Source of the DNA: Rhodoferax saidenbachensis
GTDB lineage: Bacteria; Pseudomonadota; Gammaproteobacteria; Burkholderiales; Burkholderiaceae_C
Direction: 5' to 3'
Length of the DNA: 64,000 nt
Assembly: GCF_001955715.1 (NCBI RefSeq)
Contig: NZ_CP019239.1
Span: 4,092,001-4,156,000 of the forward strand
In this document: positions 9,005 through 15,679 of the stretch, one piece after another
How the letters are laid out: the number at the start of each line of letters is the position of its first letter
Position numbering within the stretch: position 1 is the first letter of the stretch
Program-made: the position numbers and the translations under genes
Notes under the pieces: generated by a model
Told to the model about the DNA's origin: nothing
Database searches by the model: none
What the model saw: the letters and a program-made list of their open reading frames with translations, nothing else

Positions 9005-9784
9005 ATGCCACTCCTGACACCCCTGAATCCGCCCATCACGGACTGGCGCGGCAAGACCGTGTGGCTGGTGGGCGCCTCCACCGGCATTGGGGAAGCGACG
9101 GCGTCGCGCCTGCACGCCTTGGGCGCACGCGTGGTGGTGTCGGCGCGCAAGCAGGTGGCGCTGGATACGTTTGTGCTGGCCCACCCGGGCAGCCAGGCGC
9201 TAGCGCTGGATGTGACCGATGCACAGGCCGTACAAGCCGCCGCACACACCTTGCAAACACAGGCCCCGCTGGACTGCGTGGTGTACTGCGCGGGCCACTA
9301 CAACGCCATGCGGGGCTCCGCCATGGACCTGCCCGATCTACAGCGCCACCTGGCGGTGAACTACAGCGGCGCACTGGCTGTGCTGCACGCGGTGATACCC
9401 GGCATGCAGGCGCGCGGCGCCGGGCACATCAGCCTGATCGGCAGTGTGGCGGGTTACCGCGGTTTGCCCAACGGCCTGGCCTACGGGCCCACCAAGGCGG
9501 CGCTGATCAACCTGGCCGAGACCTTGTACCTGGACCTGCGCGGTGCGGGCATTGGGGTGTCACTGATCAACCCCGGTTTTGTACAAACGCCGCTCACGGC
9601 CAATAACGATTTCGACATGCCCGCGTTGCTGACGCCCGCGCAGGCCGCACAGGCCATCGTGCAGGGCTGGGCGCAGGGACGGTTCGAGATCCATTTCCCC
9701 AAACGGTTTACGCTGTGGCTCAAAATGCTGCGCATCCTGCCCAACCGGGCCTATTTCTACCTGACGCGCCGCGCCACGTTATGA
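9005..9784 (+). CDS. Short-chain dehydrogenase/reductase
   Basis: 259 residues with the classical SDR architecture: cofactor motif VGASTGIGEA (TGxxxGxG, about residue 23), the VYCAGHYNAM block replacing NNAG, a catalytic Ser in LIGSVAGYRG, and the active-site YGPTKAA (YxxxK, about residue 160). It uses NAD(P)H to interconvert a carbonyl and an alcohol on an unknown substrate. The start is separated from the preceding lipoprotein by a repeat element, and the end overlaps the next gene by ATGA. SDR-NTF2 pairs are common companions of the flavoprotein-Cfa cluster. Confidence 0.87.
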   Translation: MPLLTPLNPPITDWRGKTVWLVGASTGIGEATASRLHALGARVVVSARKQVALDTFVLAHPGSQALALDVTDAQAVQAAAHTLQTQAPLDCVVYCAGHYNAMRGSAMDLPDLQRHLAVNYSGALAVLHAVIPGMQARGAGHISLIGSVAGYRGLPNGLAYGPTKAALINLAETLYLDLRGAGIGVSLINPGFVQTPLTANNDFDMPALLTPAQAAQAIVQGWAQGRFEIHFPKRFTLWLKMLRILPNRAYFYLTRRATL

Positions 9785-10227
9785 ACGCCTCCAGCTCCAA
9801 CGAAGAATCCGTGCAACGCCTGGTGGTGTTTTTCGAAACGCTGACCGTGGATTCCGTGAAAGCCATTCCGGACTTCTATGCACCCGAAGCGCGGTTCAAG
9901 GACCCGTTCAACGACGTGACGGGGCAGGCCGCCATCGCACACATCTTTGCCGACATGTTCAAAACGCTGGAGGTGCCACGTTTTGTGGTGCAAGAGCGCA
10001 TCGTGCAGGGGCAGCAGTGTTTTCTGACCTGGGAGTTCCGCTTTCGCTTCCGGCGTTTCAAGCAGGGCCAGGAGCAGGTGATTCTGGGTGGATCCCACCT
10101 GGTGCTGGACGACGCAGGCCGCGTGACGCTGCACCGCGACTACTGGGATGCGGCCGAAGAGTTGTACGAGAAATTGCCCCTCGTGGGCGCGCTGATGCGC
10201 TGGCTCAAGAAGCGGGCCAACAGTTAG
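9781..10227 (+). CDS. NTF2/SnoaL-like protein
   Basis: 148 residues from the ATG overlapping the SDR stop; the open frame upstream of this ATG belongs to the SDR gene in another frame. The pattern LTVDSVKAIPDFYAPEARFKDPFNDVTG, an IAHIFADMFKTL helix and RDYWDAAEELYEKLP is that of the nuclear transport factor 2 fold (SnoaL-like), a cone-shaped fold used by small-molecule isomerases, hydrolases and binding proteins. The catalytic role is unknown. As the last gene of the 3198-10227 cluster it is probably co-transcribed with the SDR. Confidence 0.82.
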   Translation: MNASSSNEESVQRLVVFFETLTVDSVKAIPDFYAPEARFKDPFNDVTGQAAIAHIFADMFKTLEVPRFVVQERIVQGQQCFLTWEFRFRFRRFKQGQEQVILGGSHLVLDDAGRVTLHRDYWDAAEELYEKLPLVGALMRWLKKRANS

Positions 10228-10247
10228 GCGATTTGCCGTGAAGCAGG

Positions 10248-10451
10248 TCAGCCAAAGCGGCTGTTGGCCTGCAGTTCCGGGCTGCTGCGCGGCGTCCACC
10301 ACGCCTTGAGGGTGGCAAACACATTGCGACATCCGGTGCACTTGTACTGGCCCGTGGCCTGGAGCGCTCCGTTGTCCGCACGGTCAATGACCTGCTGGTA
10401 ACTGGTCGCGCCGCATTGGCAGCATTTGTAAGTCGTTTTGTACTTCAGCAT
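10248..10451 (-). CDS. Small zinc-ribbon protein
   Basis: About 67 residues from the ATG at 10451 (MLKYKTTYKCCQCG); an ATG at 10475 would add eight residues. Two CxxC knuckles are present, KCCQCG near the N-terminus and KCTGCR about 35 residues later, which is a typical four-Cys zinc ribbon. Nothing else is recognisable, and the C-terminal 20 residues are low complexity. The spacing of the Cys pairs and absence of overlap with another gene argue for a real small gene. Convergent with the NTF2-like gene. Confidence 0.55.
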   Translation of the reverse strand: MLKYKTTYKCCQCGATSYQQVIDRADNGALQATGQYKCTGCRNVFATLKAWWTPRSSPELQANSRFG

Positions 10452-10581
10452 GGTCTGCACAATGTACGTGCCCATGCCCGATTTGGGGCCATGCCGGATG
10501 TAAAACGATGTAAGCCGCGTATCGAAATGGCCGCAGCTTGGTCACCAGCCGGGGCCTGTTGCTTGAGGCCCTACTGATTCC

Positions 10582-10695
10582 GTCCGTTCGCGTTGAGCTT
10601 GGCCTGTCCTGAGCTTGACGAAGGACGAAGGACGAAGCGCCGCCCTTGCAAATGAAGCGCCTGCAAAGGGCTTCGACAGGCTCAGCCCGAACGGA
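10582..10695. repeat. REP-like palindromic repeat, family B
   Basis: Imperfect inverted repeat. The left arm begins CCGTTCGCGTTGAGC and continues with CCTGTCCTGAGCTTGACGAAGG; the right arm reads CTTCGACAGGCTCAGCCCG then AACGG. A GAAGGAC unit is repeated in tandem in the middle (about 10620-10636). The same CTTCGACAGGCTCAG arm occurs at 13468-13562, 42643-42724 and 63937-64000. It lies in the roughly 250-base gap between the zinc-ribbon gene and the GST gene, which otherwise shows nothing. Confidence 0.8.
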
Positions 10696-10714
10696 AGTAT
10701 TTTTCAGTGGCGCT

Positions 10715-11329
10715 TTAAACGGGCACGGTATCCGCGAAGCTGGGACGCTGCATGAGCTTGTCGTGCAGTTTGTCCAGGTTCGGGTACTCGGTGCGCCAGT
10801 CGATCTGCGGGAAGCGGAAGTCCAGGTAACCCACGGCGCAGCCCACGGCGAGGTCGGCCAGGCTCAGGTGGATGCCTGCGCAGTAGGGCTTGTCGCCCAG
10901 GCCGCGGCTCATGGCCTTCAGCGAATCGTTGACCTTGCGCATCTGGCGGTCGATCCAGTTCTGGCTGCGCTGGGCCTTGGTGCGGCCGCCCCAGGTGGCT
11001 TCCAGGCGTGCCAGGATGGCGGCGTCCATCAGGCCATCGGCCAGGGCTTCCCAGGTCTTGATCTCCGCGCGCTCGCGGCCCACGGCGGGGATCAGCTTGC
11101 CCACGGGGGACAGGGTGTCCAGGTACTCCACGATGACGCGCGAGTCAAACAGCGCTTCGGCGCCTTCCATGATCAGGCAAGGCACCTTGCCCAGCGGGTT
11201 GGATTCGGCAATGGTGGTGTCGGCCGCCCAGACGTCCTCGGTGATGAGGGTGTAGTCCAGTTTCTTCTCTGCCATCACCACGCGCACCTTGCGCACATAG
11301 GGGCTGGAAGTCGATCCGAGTAATTTCAT
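10715..11329 (-). CDS. Glutathione S-transferase family protein
   Basis: 204 residues. The N-terminal thioredoxin-like half has MKLLGSTSSPYVRKVRVVM (the catalytic-region Ser) and the conserved cis-Pro segment NPLGKVPCL (about residue 44) followed by FDSRVIVEYLD, which binds the glutathione gamma-glutamyl group. The C-terminal helical half contains LSLADLAVGCAVGYLDFR, the usual N-capping box region. It resembles E. coli YibF. Cytoplasmic; substrate unknown. Divergent from purB. Confidence 0.88.
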   Translation of the reverse strand: MKLLGSTSSPYVRKVRVVMAEKKLDYTLITEDVWAADTTIAESNPLGKVPCLIMEGAEALFDSRVIVEYLDTLSPVGKLIPAVGRERAEIKTWEALADGLMDAAILARLEATWGGRTKAQRSQNWIDRQMRKVNDSLKAMSRGLGDKPYCAGIHLSLADLAVGCAVGYLDFRFPQIDWRTEYPNLDKLHDKLMQRPSFADTVPV

Positions 11330-11424
11330 GGGGTATCTGTAGTTGCTTTGCTTGGATTCTATCCATTGGGGTTTCCCTTAAACCCCCATGGGGAAGGGCG
11401 TGGCGCACAACCTACAATTGGGGC

Positions 11425-12804
11425 ATGACTTTCTCCGCCATTTCCGCACTTTCCCCCCTGGACGGCCGCTACGCCGGCAAGCTGGCCGCATTGCGCCCCC
11501 TGATGAGCGAGCAGGGCTATATGCACCGCCGCGTGCAGGTGGAGGTGGCCTGGTTCATCACCCTGAGCGACGCAGGCTTTGCCGAATTCAAGCCACTCAC
11601 CCCCGGAGCACGCACTTACTTGCTGGGCCTGGTGAAGAACTTCAGCGAGACCGATGGCGAAGCCATCAAGGCGATCGAGAAGACCACCAACCACGACGTG
11701 AAGGCCGTGGAGTACTGGATCAAGTCCAAGTTTGAAGCCCGCCCCGAACTGATGGGCGCCGGCGAGTTTGTGCACTTTGCCTGCACCAGCGAAGACATCA
11801 ACAACACCAGCCACGCGCTGCAGCTCAAGGCCGCACGCGACCAGGTGGTGCTGCCGGCGCTGGACGGCGTAATCACCAAGCTGCGCGGCATGGCCCACGC
11901 GTTTGCCGACGTGCCCATGCTCAGCCGCACCCACGGCCAGACCGCCAGCCCCACGACCGTGGGCAAGGAAATCGCCAACGTGGTGGTCCGCCTGGCCACG
12001 GCGCGCGAGCGCATTGCCGCCATCAAGATCATGGCCAAGATGAACGGCGCCGTGGGCAACTACAACGCCCACATGAGCGCCTGGCCCGACTTCGACTGGG
12101 AAGCCTTCAGCAAGAAAGTGATTGAAACCCCCGAGCCACTGGGCCTGGGCCTGACCTTCCAGCCCTACAGCATCCAGATCGAGCCGCACGACTACATGGC
12201 CGAGCTGTTTGACGCGGTGGCGCGTTCCAACACCATCCTGATCGACCTGGCGCGCGACATCTGGGGTTATGTGAGCCTGGGCTACTTCAAGCAAAAGCTC
12301 AAGGACGGCGAGGTGGGCTCGTCCACCATGCCGCACAAGGTCAACCCCATCGACTTTGAAAACGCAGAAGGCAACCTGGGCCTGGCCAACGCCTTGCTCA
12401 AGCACCTGAGCGAGAAGCTGCCGATCAGCCGCTGGCAACGCGACCTGACCGATTCCACCGTGCTGCGCAACATGGGCGTCGCGCTGGGCTATGCCGTGCT
12501 GTCGTACAGCTCGCTGATGACCGGGCTGAACAAGCTGGAAATCAATGAGGCTGCGATTGCTGCCGATCTGGACGCGTCGTGGGAAGTGCTGGCCGAGCCG
12601 ATACAGACCGTGATGCGCCGCTTTGGCCTGCCGCAGCCCTACGAACAACTCAAGAAGTTCACCCGCGGCGAAGCCATGACACGTGAGCTGATGCAGGGCT
12701 TTATTGCCGGGCTGGAGATTCCCCAGGCCGAAAAAGACCGCCTACTGGCCATGACGCCGGGCAGCTACATCGGCAAAGCGGCAGAACTCGCGAAACGTGT
12801 ATAA
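11425..12804 (+). CDS. purB: Adenylosuccinate lyase
   Basis: 459 residues, matching the E. coli PurB length. It catalyses two steps in purine synthesis, removing fumarate from SAICAR and from adenylosuccinate. The fumarase/aspartase superfamily signature GSSTMPHKVNP is at about residue 295, with the flexible loop Ser in the SSTMPHK stretch. Other conserved blocks are TSEDINNTSHAL (about 125) and RTHGQTASPTT (about 170). A clear intrinsic terminator follows at 12837-12882. Single transcription unit, convergent with nothing. Confidence 0.97.
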   Translation: MTFSAISALSPLDGRYAGKLAALRPLMSEQGYMHRRVQVEVAWFITLSDAGFAEFKPLTPGARTYLLGLVKNFSETDGEAIKAIEKTTNHDVKAVEYWIKSKFEARPELMGAGEFVHFACTSEDINNTSHALQLKAARDQVVLPALDGVITKLRGMAHAFADVPMLSRTHGQTASPTTVGKEIANVVVRLATARERIAAIKIMAKMNGAVGNYNAHMSAWPDFDWEAFSKKVIETPEPLGLGLTFQPYSIQIEPHDYMAELFDAVARSNTILIDLARDIWGYVSLGYFKQKLKDGEVGSSTMPHKVNPIDFENAEGNLGLANALLKHLSEKLPISRWQRDLTDSTVLRNMGVALGYAVLSYSSLMTGLNKLEINEAAIAADLDASWEVLAEPIQTVMRRFGLPQPYEQLKKFTRGEAMTRELMQGFIAGLEIPQAEKDRLLAMTPGSYIGKAAELAKRV

Positions 12805-12836
12805 AAAGCGCGTCCAAGCCTCTTTTTAACAACCCA

Positions 12837-12882
12837 ATGCGCCTCCAGCCCATACCGAATGGGTGCGAGGCGCTTTGTTTTT
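12837..12882 (+). terminator. Intrinsic terminator of purB
   Basis: A long hairpin with GCGCCTC pairing with GAGGCGC and an inner GCCCAT/ATGGGT stem, followed by TTTGTTTTT. It lies 35 bases after the purB stop and just before the YaeQ start. Confidence 0.85.
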
Positions 12883-12891
12883 GATAGCGCC

Positions 12892-13452
12892 ATGGCACTC
12901 AAGTCCACCATCTACAAGGCCAATCTGCAGATTGCAGACATTGATCACGCCTACTACGCCGACCATGCGCTGACCCTGGCCCGCCACCCCAGCGAGACCG
13001 ACGAACGCATGATGGTGCGCCTGGCCGCACTGGCGTTCAACGCCTACAAGCTGCAAAGTGAATGCAACGGCGACGGCACGCTGGCGTTTGGCGCGGGCTT
13101 GTCCGACGTGGAAGACCCCGATGTCTCGCTGACCGACTTCACGGGGCACAAACGCCTGTGGATCGAAGTGGGCCAGCCCGAAGACAAACCCATCTCCAAG
13201 GCCTGCAACAAGGCCGATGCGGTGCTTCTGTACTGCTTTGCCCACTCCGCCGACATCTGGTGGAAAGGCATTGAAACCAAGCTGACGCGGCTGGACAAGC
13301 TGCAGGTCTGGCGCATTCCCTCCGTCACCTCGCAGGCGCTGGCCAAACTGGCGCAGCGCAGCATGCAATTGCAGGCGACGATTCAGGAAGGTGTGCTGAT
13401 GCTGGGGGACGGCGCGAACACGGTGGACATTGAGCCGGTTCGCTGGAAGTAA
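12892..13452 (+). CDS. YaeQ family protein
   Basis: 186 residues from the ATG at 12892 (MALKSTIYKANLQIAD), the start that matches the family; the frame is open further upstream but those codons lie in the purB terminator. YaeQ proteins have a PD-(D/E)XK nuclease-like fold with no confirmed substrate; the E. coli gene was first noticed as a suppressor linked to RfaH. Conserved text includes LARHPSETDERMMVRLAALAF, WIEVGQPEDKPISKAC (the core D/E and K residues) and the WWKGIE segment. No operon partners. Confidence 0.9.
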   Translation: MALKSTIYKANLQIADIDHAYYADHALTLARHPSETDERMMVRLAALAFNAYKLQSECNGDGTLAFGAGLSDVEDPDVSLTDFTGHKRLWIEVGQPEDKPISKACNKADAVLLYCFAHSADIWWKGIETKLTRLDKLQVWRIPSVTSQALAKLAQRSMQLQATIQEGVLMLGDGANTVDIEPVRWK

Positions 13453-13467
13453 CGTCCTCCCGTCCCA

Positions 13468-13562
13468 CCGTTCGGCCTGAGCCGCCTGTCCTGAGCTTGT
13501 CGAAGGGGTCGAAGGCTTGGGATAGAAAGCGCTGCACTTCGACAGGCTCAGTGCGAACGGAG
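13468..13562. repeat. REP-like palindromic repeat, family B
   Basis: Second copy of the CCGTTCGG...CTGAGCTTGTCGAAGG / CTTCGACAGGCTCAG...CGAACGG inverted repeat, with the loop region containing a duplicated GTCGAAGG. It occupies the gap after the YaeQ gene. Confidence 0.82.
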
Positions 13563-13571
13563 TTGAGCACA

Positions 13572-13620
13572 AAATGTGCCTGCAGCCCGCGTGCAGCTTG
13601 CGCAAGCAGCTACTCTTTTG
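13572..13620 (-). repeat. Dispersed repeat, family A
   Basis: Reverse-oriented copy: GAGTAGCTGCTTGCGCAAGC then a GCGGGCTGCAGGCA block. Its left end supplies the TAG stop codon (13610-13612) of the DUF3717/DUF1289 gene. It lies directly next to the family B repeat. Confidence 0.6.
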
Positions 13621-14041
13621 GTAGCGACTCTGCCTTGCCTTCGGCGGCCCGCTCGGCGTATTTGTTGAAACGCCAGGAGGTCGCGTCCAGCGTGATGCGC
13701 CGCCAGGTGGCGCGTTTGTCAGCGGGCTGCATCTCGGGCCACAGCTGCACTTCTTCAAACGTGCGCCCACACCCCTTGCAGACCTCGTCGCCCTGGCTGG
13801 TGGAGCAGATGGCGATGCAGGGCGTGTCGGGCGTGGAGTGGTACCACTCAAGCCAGGCCTCCAGCGCCTTCTTCGGCATGGTGCGGGCGTCGGCCTCCAC
13901 CTCATGGTAAAAAACCAGCAGGGCATAGACCTCGGCCAGCGCACGCGTCGGCGCGGGCAGGGCTACGCCATCAGGCGAGGGCTCACGCCCGCGCCAGTAG
14001 TTGATGGCCGACTCGATGTCGGTAATGTGTATGCCTGCCAT
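13610..14041 (-). CDS. DUF3717 and DUF1289 protein
   Basis: 143 residues in two parts. Residues 1-70 (MAGIHITDIESAINYWRGRE...) match DUF3717, a short helical domain confined largely to Burkholderiales. Residues 72-105 contain DUF1289: four Cys in CIAICSTSQGDEVCKGCG, with spacing C-x3-C-x8-C-x2-C, which suggests zinc or iron-sulfur binding. The fused combination is common in this order; no function is known. The C-terminal 25 residues are Ala/Lys/Glu-rich, and the stop codon lies inside a family A repeat. Confidence 0.82.
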   Translation of the reverse strand: MAGIHITDIESAINYWRGREPSPDGVALPAPTRALAEVYALLVFYHEVEADARTMPKKALEAWLEWYHSTPDTPCIAICSTSQGDEVCKGCGRTFEEVQLWPEMQPADKRATWRRITLDATSWRFNKYAERAAEGKAESLPKE

Positions 14042-14101
14042 GGTGTCTCAAGGGGAGGCGCATCATATACCGCAGCGCCTGCCCCTGGTCCGGGCATGGG
14101 A

Positions 14102-15061
14102 CTAGCGCTTGGAATCGGCCGTGGCCGAGCGCACACTCAGCAGCATGGTGGCAATCAGAATGCCCACCACCACGCCCAGGGACACGCCCACGGGGATCTT
14201 GTAGATATCGATCAGGCACATCTTGGTACCAATGAACACCAGAATGACGGCCAGCCCGTAGTTGAGCAGGTGGAACTTGTTGGCCACCGCAGCCAGCAGG
14301 AAATACATGGCGCGCAGGCCCAGGATGGCAAACACATTGCTGGTCAGCACGATGAACGGGTCACTGGTGATGGCGAAGATGGCAGGGATGGAGTCCACCG
14401 CAAAAATCACGTCGGTCAGCGCCACCAGGCAGATCACCATGAGCAGGGGCGTGGCAATTTTCTTGCCGTTTTCCACGGTCCAGAACTTCTCGCCGTCGTA
14501 GTTCTTGCTCACGGGCAACACCTTGCGCAGCAGCTTGAGTGCGGGGTTGTCGTCCAGGCTGGGCTCTTGGCCTGCAGCCCACCACATCTTCACACCGGTG
14601 AGGATCAGGAAAGCGCCAAACACATAGAGGATCCAGTGGAACTGGGCCAGCAGCCAGCCGCCCACCAGAATCATGATGGTGCGCAGCACGATGGCACCGA
14701 TGATGCCTATCATCAGCACCCGCTTCTGGTAGTGCGTAGGCACCGCAAAGTAGGTGAAGACCATCAGGAACACAAAGATGTTGTCCACCGCCAGCGACTT
14801 CTCGATGAGGTAGCCGGTGAGGAATTCGAGCGACTTGGTGTTGGCCATCTCGATGGAGCCGGTGCTGTCCTTGACGGCCCACCAGAAGAGGCCGTTAAAG
14901 AGGAAGCTGAGCGCGACCCAGACCAGCGACCAGTTCAGCGCCTCTTTGACGCCGATGTCGTGTGCGCCCTGCTTTTTGAGCACGACGAAGTCAATGAACA
15001 GGGACACCAGAACGATGCCGACAAAAGTGGCCCACAGCCACAGGGGTGCAATGGTTTGCAT
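14102..15061 (-). CDS. TerC family membrane protein (Alx type)
   Basis: 319 residues with about nine predicted membrane helices. It belongs to the long Alx subgroup of TerC proteins (E. coli Alx is 321 residues), which export manganese or help metallate exported proteins. Conserved acidic membrane motifs are ALVSLFIDFVVL-like text near the N-terminus, EKSLAVDNIFVFLMVF (about residue 95) and LTDVIFAVDSIPAIFAIT (about 220). The yybP-ykoY riboswitch directly upstream (15092-15220) and a hairpin over the ribosome-binding site make manganese-dependent translation very likely. Single gene. Confidence 0.93.
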   Translation of the reverse strand: MQTIAPLWLWATFVGIVLVSLFIDFVVLKKQGAHDIGVKEALNWSLVWVALSFLFNGLFWWAVKDSTGSIEMANTKSLEFLTGYLIEKSLAVDNIFVFLMVFTYFAVPTHYQKRVLMIGIIGAIVLRTIMILVGGWLLAQFHWILYVFGAFLILTGVKMWWAAGQEPSLDDNPALKLLRKVLPVSKNYDGEKFWTVENGKKIATPLLMVICLVALTDVIFAVDSIPAIFAITSDPFIVLTSNVFAILGLRAMYFLLAAVANKFHLLNYGLAVILVFIGTKMCLIDIYKIPVGVSLGVVVGILIATMLLSVRSATADSKR

Positions 15062-15220
15062 GACAAGACCTTATCAACGGGTTGAACGTCTCAAAAGGTC
15101 TTGCGGGATAGGGCTGCTTGGCCCCTCTACGTGCTCCGGCTGCCATGGTGACATGGCAACGTACTGACGAAACACGTGCGCTTGATGGCACTGGGCCACA
15201 AGGTCGCTACTCCCCTTTTG
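15062..15220 (-). promoter_or_regulatory. yybP-ykoY manganese riboswitch with expression platform
   Basis: Read on the minus strand. The aptamer opens with CAAAAGGGGAGTAGCGAC (15220 downward), the hallmark GGGGAGUAGC of yybP-ykoY RNAs. It closes with GCAAGACCTTTTGAGACG (about 15104-15087). The first CAAAAGG (15220-15214) can pair exactly with CCTTTTG (15098-15092), forming the basal helix P1. The alternative pairing is AAGACCTT (15102-15095) with AAGGTCTT (15072-15065), which buries AAGG, the likely Shine-Dalgarno sequence 8 bases before the ATG of the TerC gene. The two helices share bases and exclude each other, so metal binding should free the ribosome site. Mn2+ is the known ligand of this class. 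Confidence 0.88.
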
Positions 15221-15325
15221 AAGTGGTGCAAGTGTCGCAGCGGGGGGTTGTGCCTGCAACAGGCGCCGATATTGGGCCCGGAGAAAAGGGGGACTTTGGC
15301 TGGTCGCGGTGCTATGCTTTGCGCC

Positions 15326-15679
15326 ATGAAACTGATCGCAAAATGGCTGCTCAGCGCAGCCGCCCTGCTGGCCGTAGCCCATCTGTACAGTGGTGTGGAA
15401 GTGAGAAGCTTCGGTGCCGCGATGATTGCGGCTTTTCTGGTGGGCCTGCTCAACACCATCGTGCGCCCGCTGCTGGTGGTGCTGACCCTGCCGGTGACCG
15501 TGCTCACCCTGGGCCTGTTCCTGTTTGTCATCAACGCGCTGATGTTCTGGTCGGCCGCCAGCGTTCTGGACGGCTTCCACGTGCAGGGCTTTTGGGCCGC
15601 ACTGATCGGTTCGCTGCTCTACACCCTGCTGGGCATGGTGATTGACTCAGCGCTCGAGCGCCTGTTCTCGAAGAAGTAA
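15326..15679 (+). CDS. Four-helix membrane protein, phage holin family 4
   Basis: 117 residues from the ATG at 15326 (MKLIAKWLLSAAALLAVAHLY). Four hydrophobic helices are clear, with the family block FGAAMIAAFLVGLLNTIVRPLLVVLTLPVT and the later LGLFLFVINALMFW. This is the 'mycobacterial 4TM phage holin' superfamily, widespread in bacterial chromosomes and not a sign of prophage; its role is unknown. It ends inside the 3' end of the convergent M48 protease gene (33-base overlap). Confidence 0.85.
   Translation: MKLIAKWLLSAAALLAVAHLYSGVEVRSFGAAMIAAFLVGLLNTIVRPLLVVLTLPVTVLTLGLFLFVINALMFWSAASVLDGFHVQGFWAALIGSLLYTLLGMVIDSALERLFSKK

Noticed and set aside
10620..10640. Tandem GAAGGAC units as a phase-variable tract
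   Set aside because: Only two to three units, located outside any gene and inside a repeat loop.
13560..13572. CRISPR-like repeat cluster from the neighbouring A and B repeats
   Set aside because: The units differ in sequence and are not regularly spaced; they are dispersed repeats lying side by side.
12826..13944. Minus-strand frame of 372 codons
   Set aside because: It runs across the YaeQ gene, two repeats and the DUF3717 gene; the translation is a mixture of repeats and antisense.
15326..15679. Holin-like gene as a sign of prophage
   Set aside because: The 4TM holin-family-4 proteins are common chromosomal proteins; no other phage gene is nearby.
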